Source: a bacterium (lineage in GTDB: Bacteria > Hydrogenedentota > Hydrogenedentia > Hydrogenedentiales > SLHB01). From it: a DNA stretch of 8,881 nt. The stretch spans positions 1 through 8,881 of the forward strand of contig JAAEQP010001787.1 of NCBI GenBank assembly GCA_024231375.1, given 5' to 3'. The first letter of the stretch is position 1. Every line of letters starts with the position of its first letter. Position numbers and translations under genes: made by a program. The notes under the pieces were generated by a model. It did no database searches. It was not told the origin of the DNA and saw only the letters and a program-made list of their open reading frames with translations. Shown piece after piece: positions 4,964 to 8,881 of the stretch.

Positions 4964-5935
4964 TCAGTGCCCGTTTCCCTGACGGGTGGGTCCACTCCAC
5001 TGCGCATGGCGGGACCCGGCCTCACGGACCGCGGCGCACAGCCGGTCCATATCCTCAGCACGCACCAGGGGCGGCGCGGCCAGTTGGAACGTCTCGCCAA
5101 GCTGTTCGTATTTGGCCGTACACAGATTCACAAACGCCAACAGATCGTGGCGTTCGCAGTGGTCAAATGTCTCGGCCACAAACCGTCCCAGAGCCCGGAC
5201 GCCCTGTTCGTCGTCCGTGAAACCGGGGATGATGGGCGTTCTCACCCAGACAGGGACGCCAGCCTCGTTGACCAGGCGCGCGGCGGCCACGACCCGGTCC
5301 AACGGCACGCCCGTGTATTCCTCGTGCCGCACGGGGTTAACGGTCTTCACATCGAACAGCACGAGGTCGCTCAGGGTCAAGGCATCGCGCAACGCATCCT
5401 CGCGTACGGCACCGCAGGTGTCGAGGGCGGTGTGAACGCCTGCGTCTTTGAGCCGGGACATCAGGGCAAGCGCCGCATCCGGTTGCATGAGCGGTTCCCC
5501 GCCGGACAAGGTGACGCCGCCACCCGAGTTCTCGTAGAACGCAGCGTCCTGCATTATATCGTTATACAAAGCGTCCAGCTCAACCTGACGGCCATGGATT
5601 TCGAGGGCCGACGTGGGACAGAAGTCGACGCACGCGCCACAACCCCGGCATGCCTTACGGTCAACGGTCACGCCGTCGCGATGCAGCGTGAGCGCATCGT
5701 TCGGACAGGCTTCCACACAGCCGCCGTCGCGCAGGCAGCGTCCCCCGTGCCAGACGACCTGGGGATAGCCCGCGATGGATTCCGGGTTGTGACACCACGG
5801 ACACCGCATGGGACATCCCTTGAAGAACACGGTGGTCCGAATGCCGGGTCCGTCTTCCGTGGAGAACTTCTGCACGTTGAAGATGGTGGCCGTGGCGGGT
5901 GTCGTTTGGGTCGTGTATGTATCGGGTACAGTCAT
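4964..5935 (-). CDS. Glycyl-radical enzyme activating protein (radical SAM activase)
   Basis: The 323-residue protein is an activase of the PflA/GRE-AE family. It carries the radical-SAM cluster motif C41-P-M-R-C45-P-W-C48 in the usual context FFKGCPMRCPWCHNPES, the S-G-G-E-P SAM-binding motif at 144-148, and a ferredoxin-like insert at 65-110. It would use S-adenosylmethionine and reducing equivalents to abstract hydrogen from Gly774 of the enzyme encoded just before it. The insert normally contains two C-x2-C-x2-C-x3-C-P motifs. The second is complete (C96, C99, C102, C106), but the first reads C67-L-R-D70-G-G-C73-V-E-A-C77: Asp replaces the second cysteine. Presence of the insert places it with eliminase-type activases rather than the short PflA of pyruvate formate-lyase. 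The start lies 10 bases after the enzyme's stop, without a clear ribosome binding site, so translation is probably coupled. Confidence 0.95.
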   Translation of the reverse strand: MTVPDTYTTQTTPATATIFNVQKFSTEDGPGIRTTVFFKGCPMRCPWCHNPESIAGYPQVVWHGGRCLRDGGCVEACPNDALTLHRDGVTVDRKACRGCGACVDFCPTSALEIHGRQVELDALYNDIMQDAAFYENSGGGVTLSGGEPLMQPDAALALMSRLKDAGVHTALDTCGAVREDALRDALTLSDLVLFDVKTVNPVRHEEYTGVPLDRVVAAARLVNEAGVPVWVRTPIIPGFTDDEQGVRALGRFVAETFDHCERHDLLAFVNLCTAKYEQLGETFQLAAPPLVRAEDMDRLCAAVREAGSRHAQWSGPTRQGNGH

Positions 5936-5945
5936 GCTAAATCGA

Positions 5946-8342
5946 TTAAATCCGGTGCGCTTCGCGCGCGATGATCTCGTCTTGGATCTCCCGGCCGAGG
6001 TTCACGAAGTAGGCGTTGTACCCGGTCACCCGGACCAGGAGATTTCGAAATTCATCGGGATTCGCCTGTGCGTCGCGCAGGGTGTCCACGTCGAGCATGT
6101 TGATCTGGAGGGCGCTGCCCCCCTCTTCACAGTACCCGCGCAGGAACCCCGCCAGCTTCGCCAGGTGCTCGTCGTCGCGCACGAGCGATGGCGACAGCGA
6201 CATGGTGTGCGACGCGCCGTTCGGCACCATCTCCAGTCCCAGGTGTCCCACCGACCGGGCCGCGGAGGTGGGACCGCATTGATCCATGCCGGGTACGGCC
6301 GCCACGCCGTTGGACAGGTACGTGCCCCGCGGCCGCCCATCGGGTGTGGCGGAGGTGGACGGGGCATAGGCGATGCAGTAGTTCCAGGAAAGGTAGCCGG
6401 CGCGGTAGCGTTTTCCGGTCGTGGGCGTCGACAGGGTCCTGGCCTCGGTTGCCCACCATTCGGTGAGGTCGTGGGCCATGGCATCGGCTTGAGAGTTGTC
6501 GTTTCCGTATTTGGGGGCCTTGTTCAGCAGCATCTGCCTGAGGAACTCGTCGCTTTCGAAGTTGGTTTCGACGGCACGAAGCAAATCGGCCATCTTGACG
6601 CGCTTCTCGTCGAACACCAGATGCTTCACGGCGGACAGCGAATCGGCGGTCGTGGCCAGGGCCACGCCTTCCACAGTTACAAGGTTGTAACGCGCTCCCC
6701 CGGCCGTGATATCCGTGCGTTTCTCGATGCATCCCCCCACCAGCGCCGAAAGATACGGCGTGGGGTCAAAGGTGGCGCGGCAGGTGTCCGCGTCGTTGGT
6801 TAGTTCCACCAACCGGTTCAGGCAAAAGGACAGTTGCTGTTTGAAGGCCGCTTCGAATTCGGTCCACTCCGTCATTTCCAGCGGCGACGGCGTGATTGGC
6901 CCGATCTGGTGGCCGGACGCCTGGTCCACACCCTGAAACAGCGTGAACTCAATCGCTTTGGCGAGGTTCATGTTAACGTCGACCGTACCCGACCGGTCGT
7001 CGCCTTGGCGCGTATTCTCCAGGCATCCCACGGGCGCGTAGTCCCACAGGTCTTCCTCGGGCAATCCCTGCCAACGCAGCCCCTTCATTGAGGTCTCGTC
7101 GAAATTGAGTAGGAACGGCGCACCCTGGGCCTTGGCCAGACTCCGGCAGACCCGGTCCAGCAGTTCCGGGGGCGAGTTCTTGTGCAACCGGACGTTCGGC
7201 TTGGGTTCGAGCAGGTTCATCTCCTCGATCACGTCGAGGCACAGATAGGTCAGGTCGTTGGACAGGTCTTCGCCGTTGGGACCGCATCCGGACAGGGTGA
7301 CCAACTGCCCAAAGGACGACACGATGCCCTGATTGCGCCCTACCCGCCCCTGGAAGTCATAGGCGTAATTGGGCTTCACCCAGAAGCACCGGAGCAGTTC
7401 GCGCGCTGCGTCGGCCGTGATTCGGCCAGCCTCCACATCTCGTTCGTAGTAGGGGTACAGAAATTGGTCAAAGCGGCCGAAGGACACGCCCGGACCGGGG
7501 TACGATTCGCTGGTCATCACGCACATATGCACCAGCCACAGAGATTGAAGGGCTTCCGGGAAGGTTTCGGCGGGTTTCCATGGCACTTTCCGGCAGATCC
7601 GGGCCATTTCGTGCAGTTCGGCGGCCCGTTGGGGTTCGGCACTGCCCGCGAGCCGTTCGGCCTCATCCGCGTACCGTGCGGCCAGATCGCGAACAGCCTC
7701 ACAGGAAATGGCGAAGGATTCGAGGGTCGCACGCTTGTCCGGGTCCGATTCGGTCTCTTGTTCCCGGCGGATATCATCGACGATGCCGCGCAAGCCCTCG
7801 CGCAAGGCGCGGGGATAGTCGGGGATCAGATGGCCCGGTATGGCCCCGCAATTGCCGATGCCGGTGTCGTTGACATCGACCGCGCCACGCCGGAAGGTCT
7901 CGGCCATACGGCGGCGTTGCTTGGCTTCGCGTTTGTTCAGGCACAACGACAAGGCCACATTGAACTGGCCGCCCACAATGAGTTCGCCGTCGAGGATGTC
8001 GACAGGCAACTGAGTGCGCAACACCTCGGCGAAGAACATGGCCACGCGCACGGGCAGCGGCTGGTTCCAGAAATCGTCGGGCAGAGGCACGGGCCGGGCC
8101 GCGGCGAGAAGCGAGTCCTCGTAGGCCCGGAGGAACACCAGCACTTCAGGGACGATGGTCCAGTTCGCGTAGCGGTAGACGGTGTCCCACGAAGTCCCGG
8201 TCGTGAAGGGCAGGACCTCGTTGCGGAAGTCCCTGGTATCAAAGGAGAAATACTCGTCCCGCAAGCGTTTCACTCGCGGAGAGAGATCTTCCGCCGCGCT
8301 CCAGATCTTGGGTCGTGCCCGGGCAGGAGTTGCACTGGCCAT
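5946..8342 (-). CDS. Glycyl radical enzyme, PFL/glycerol-dehydratase superfamily, unassigned subfamily
   Basis: At 798 residues this is full length for the family. The glycyl radical loop is R771-V-T-G774-Y-N-A-Y-F and continues L-x5-Q-D-E-I-I-x-R, the form seen in eliminases such as choline lyase. The thiyl-radical cysteine is in APVG-C440-L-E442-N-T: a single Cys with Glu two residues on, unlike the Cys-Cys of pyruvate formate-lyase. Other family marks are GHLIPDY at 170-176, FPEALQSLWLVHM at 261-273 and DGRPRGTYLSNG at 668-679. The reaction is therefore probably a radical elimination (dehydration or C-N, C-S cleavage) or decarboxylation of an unknown small substrate. Residues after the Cys (ENTRQGDDRSGTV) differ from the GCVEP of glycerol and choline enzymes. 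No microcompartment shell protein or aldehyde dehydrogenase lies within the window. The ATG has GGAG 7 bases upstream. The activase gene follows after 10 bases. Confidence 0.93.
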   Translation of the reverse strand: MASATPARARPKIWSAAEDLSPRVKRLRDEYFSFDTRDFRNEVLPFTTGTSWDTVYRYANWTIVPEVLVFLRAYEDSLLAAARPVPLPDDFWNQPLPVRVAMFFAEVLRTQLPVDILDGELIVGGQFNVALSLCLNKREAKQRRRMAETFRRGAVDVNDTGIGNCGAIPGHLIPDYPRALREGLRGIVDDIRREQETESDPDKRATLESFAISCEAVRDLAARYADEAERLAGSAEPQRAAELHEMARICRKVPWKPAETFPEALQSLWLVHMCVMTSESYPGPGVSFGRFDQFLYPYYERDVEAGRITADAARELLRCFWVKPNYAYDFQGRVGRNQGIVSSFGQLVTLSGCGPNGEDLSNDLTYLCLDVIEEMNLLEPKPNVRLHKNSPPELLDRVCRSLAKAQGAPFLLNFDETSMKGLRWQGLPEEDLWDYAPVGCLENTRQGDDRSGTVDVNMNLAKAIEFTLFQGVDQASGHQIGPITPSPLEMTEWTEFEAAFKQQLSFCLNRLVELTNDADTCRATFDPTPYLSALVGGCIEKRTDITAGGARYNLVTVEGVALATTADSLSAVKHLVFDEKRVKMADLLRAVETNFESDEFLRQMLLNKAPKYGNDNSQADAMAHDLTEWWATEARTLSTPTTGKRYRAGYLSWNYCIAYAPSTSATPDGRPRGTYLSNGVAAVPGMDQCGPTSAARSVGHLGLEMVPNGASHTMSLSPSLVRDDEHLAKLAGFLRGYCEEGGSALQINMLDVDTLRDAQANPDEFRNLLVRVTGYNAYFVNLGREIQDEIIAREAHRI

Positions 8343-8383
8343 GTGGGGTCTCCGGCGTTCCTTGCGGCCTGTCTGGTACTGAG

Positions 8384-8413
8384 ATCATACTTGATAACAC
8401 TGCGAACAGACAA
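8384..8413 (-). promoter_or_regulatory. Putative sigma-70-type promoter of the glycyl radical enzyme operon
   Basis: On the minus strand TTGTCT (8413-8408) and TATGAT (8389-8384) are 18 bases apart, matching consensus at four and five of six positions. Transcription would start near 8376, giving a leader of about 34 bases before the ATG at 8342. It is placed in the only non-coding space before the operon, and the inverted-repeat cluster at 8433-8457 lies just upstream. Confidence 0.45.
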
Positions 8414-8432
8414 ACGGCAAGGCTGTCGGAAT

Positions 8433-8457
8433 CGTCAGGAACTGACGTGAGGGTCAG
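8433..8457. promoter_or_regulatory. Clustered GTCAG/CTGAC inverted repeats upstream of the glycyl radical operon
   Basis: CGTCAG-GAA-CTGACG (8433-8447) is a perfect 6-bp inverted repeat, and a third half-site GTCAG follows at 8453-8457, so CTGAC (8442-8446) can pair with either neighbour. The cluster begins 20 bases upstream of the proposed -35 box, a usual place for an activator, and lies 16-40 bases beyond the stop of the gene at 8473, where it could also help end that transcript. There is no T-run. Confidence 0.35.
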
Positions 8458-8472
8458 GCGGGAACGGCCGGA

Positions 8473-8881
8473 CTACAGATACCCGGCCACATGCCCCCAC
8501 TGTCGACGTGCGAGGAGCCACATGACGAGGGAAGGCGGCAGGAGCAGGAGCCCGAACAGGGCCAGCCGGAGTTGTCCGAAACGAATCCGGATCGTCATAT
8601 GGGCGCCCGCCTCGGCCAGTGGACCGAGCGAGAAGAAGCCGTTGGCGACAACGCAGCATAGGAGCGCCATTCCCCAGAACCAGTGTCCATGGGCCGTGTG
8701 CTCGTGGTGTTTGGAGGCTTCCTCGAGCATCCGGGTGAGCGAGAGCAGGAGGACGCCTTCCCAAATGAGCATGAGATTGAACAGGACCCGGAACCGTTCC
8801 CATTGAAGCAGCAGTTGCGCGATGCCTTTGGCCAGCGAGGTCTCGTGTCCGGGCGCTTCGCCGCGCAAGGCTTCCCAGAAC
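8473..8881 (-). CDS. Integral membrane protein of unknown function, N-terminus beyond window
   Basis: The frame is open to the right edge and gives 135 residues ending RRQWGHVAGYL. It starts with polar sequence (FWEALRGEAPGHETS), then shows hydrophobic segments at about residues 34-49, 69-87 and 101-119 of the visible part. Between the first two is a His-rich loop (KHHEHTAHGH), which could bind metal but may be only a linker. A TTG at 8868 is a possible start, but the frame continues upstream without a stop, so the gene probably begins outside. I recognise no family. It is on the same strand as the glycyl radical operon, 130 bases before it, and a functional link is not shown. Confidence 0.55.
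   Translation of the reverse strand, partial: FWEALRGEAPGHETSLAKGIAQLLLQWERFRVLFNLMLIWEGVLLLSLTRMLEEASKHHEHTAHGHWFWGMALLCCVVANGFFSLGPLAEAGAHMTIRIRFGQLRLALFGLLLLPPSLVMWLLARRQWGHVAGYL

Noticed and set aside
4886..5974. 362-codon open frame on the plus strand
   Set aside because: It is the antisense shadow of the activase gene, whose Cys motifs and SAM motif leave no doubt about the strand.
5808..6803. 331-codon open frame on the plus strand
   Set aside because: It is antisense to the 3' end of the glycyl radical enzyme, including the glycyl loop; its sequence is Val/Gly-rich with no domain signal.
7182..8450. 422-codon open frame on the plus strand
   Set aside because: It lies antisense to the glycyl radical enzyme, is Gly/His/Arg-rich without family motifs, and is explained by GC-biased codon positions of the real gene.
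1..8881. tRNA, rRNA, CRISPR array, transposase, prophage module
   Set aside because: No cloverleaf, spaced direct repeats, rRNA-like stretches or transposase motifs were seen. The S74-domain gene alone is not enough to call a prophage.

Overview
The window reads as a chromosomal segment from a GC-rich, probably anaerobic or microaerophilic, uncultivated-type bacterium. The oxygen-sensitive glycyl radical enzyme system argues for anaerobic metabolism. Intergenic arrays of short hairpins, a stand-alone S74 chaperone domain protein and an SGNH/mini-protein/MBOAT cassette together suggest the Planctomycetota/Verrucomicrobiota/Hydrogenedentota sphere. That placement is inference; no rRNA or other marker gene is present. 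Almost all genes lie on the minus strand, the flavin reductase being the one clear exception. I see no tRNA, rRNA, CRISPR array, transposase or integrase, and no gene-free stretch over 300 bases.

Left part (1-1590, minus): a cell-surface O-acylation cassette. Transcription from a promoter near 1564-1592 would first read an SGNH-hydrolase-like membrane-anchored protein. Next comes a 42-residue single-pass membrane mini-protein that appears to start at an ACG codon behind a very good ribosome binding site. Last is the first 54 residues of a polytopic protein that is probably an MBOAT acyltransferase, cut by the window edge. A flavin reductase-like gene (1693-2349, plus) diverges from this cassette.

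Middle part (2350-4963): a six-helix membrane protein of unknown function, a 163-residue S74 (intramolecular chaperone) domain protein with many cysteines, and a two-domain pyridoxamine-phosphate-oxidase-like FMN protein, all on the minus strand. The spaces between them hold conspicuous secondary-structure DNA. One is a compound hairpin element at 3187-3270. Another is a long two-tier REP/MITE-like palindrome at 4819-4883.

Right part (4964-8472, minus): a two-gene glycyl radical enzyme operon. The 798-residue enzyme has Cys440-x-Glu442 and the glycyl radical loop at Gly774. Its radical-SAM activase follows after 10 bases. The activase would install the radical on Gly774, and the enzyme would then act on an unknown small substrate, probably by elimination rather than pyruvate cleavage. 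A plausible sigma-70 promoter and an upstream inverted-repeat cluster precede the operon. A partial membrane protein enters from the right edge.

The best candidates for new biology are the glycyl radical enzyme of unassigned subfamily, its activase with an Asp in place of one cluster cysteine, the ACG-initiated mini-protein, and the stand-alone self-cleaving-type S74 protein.
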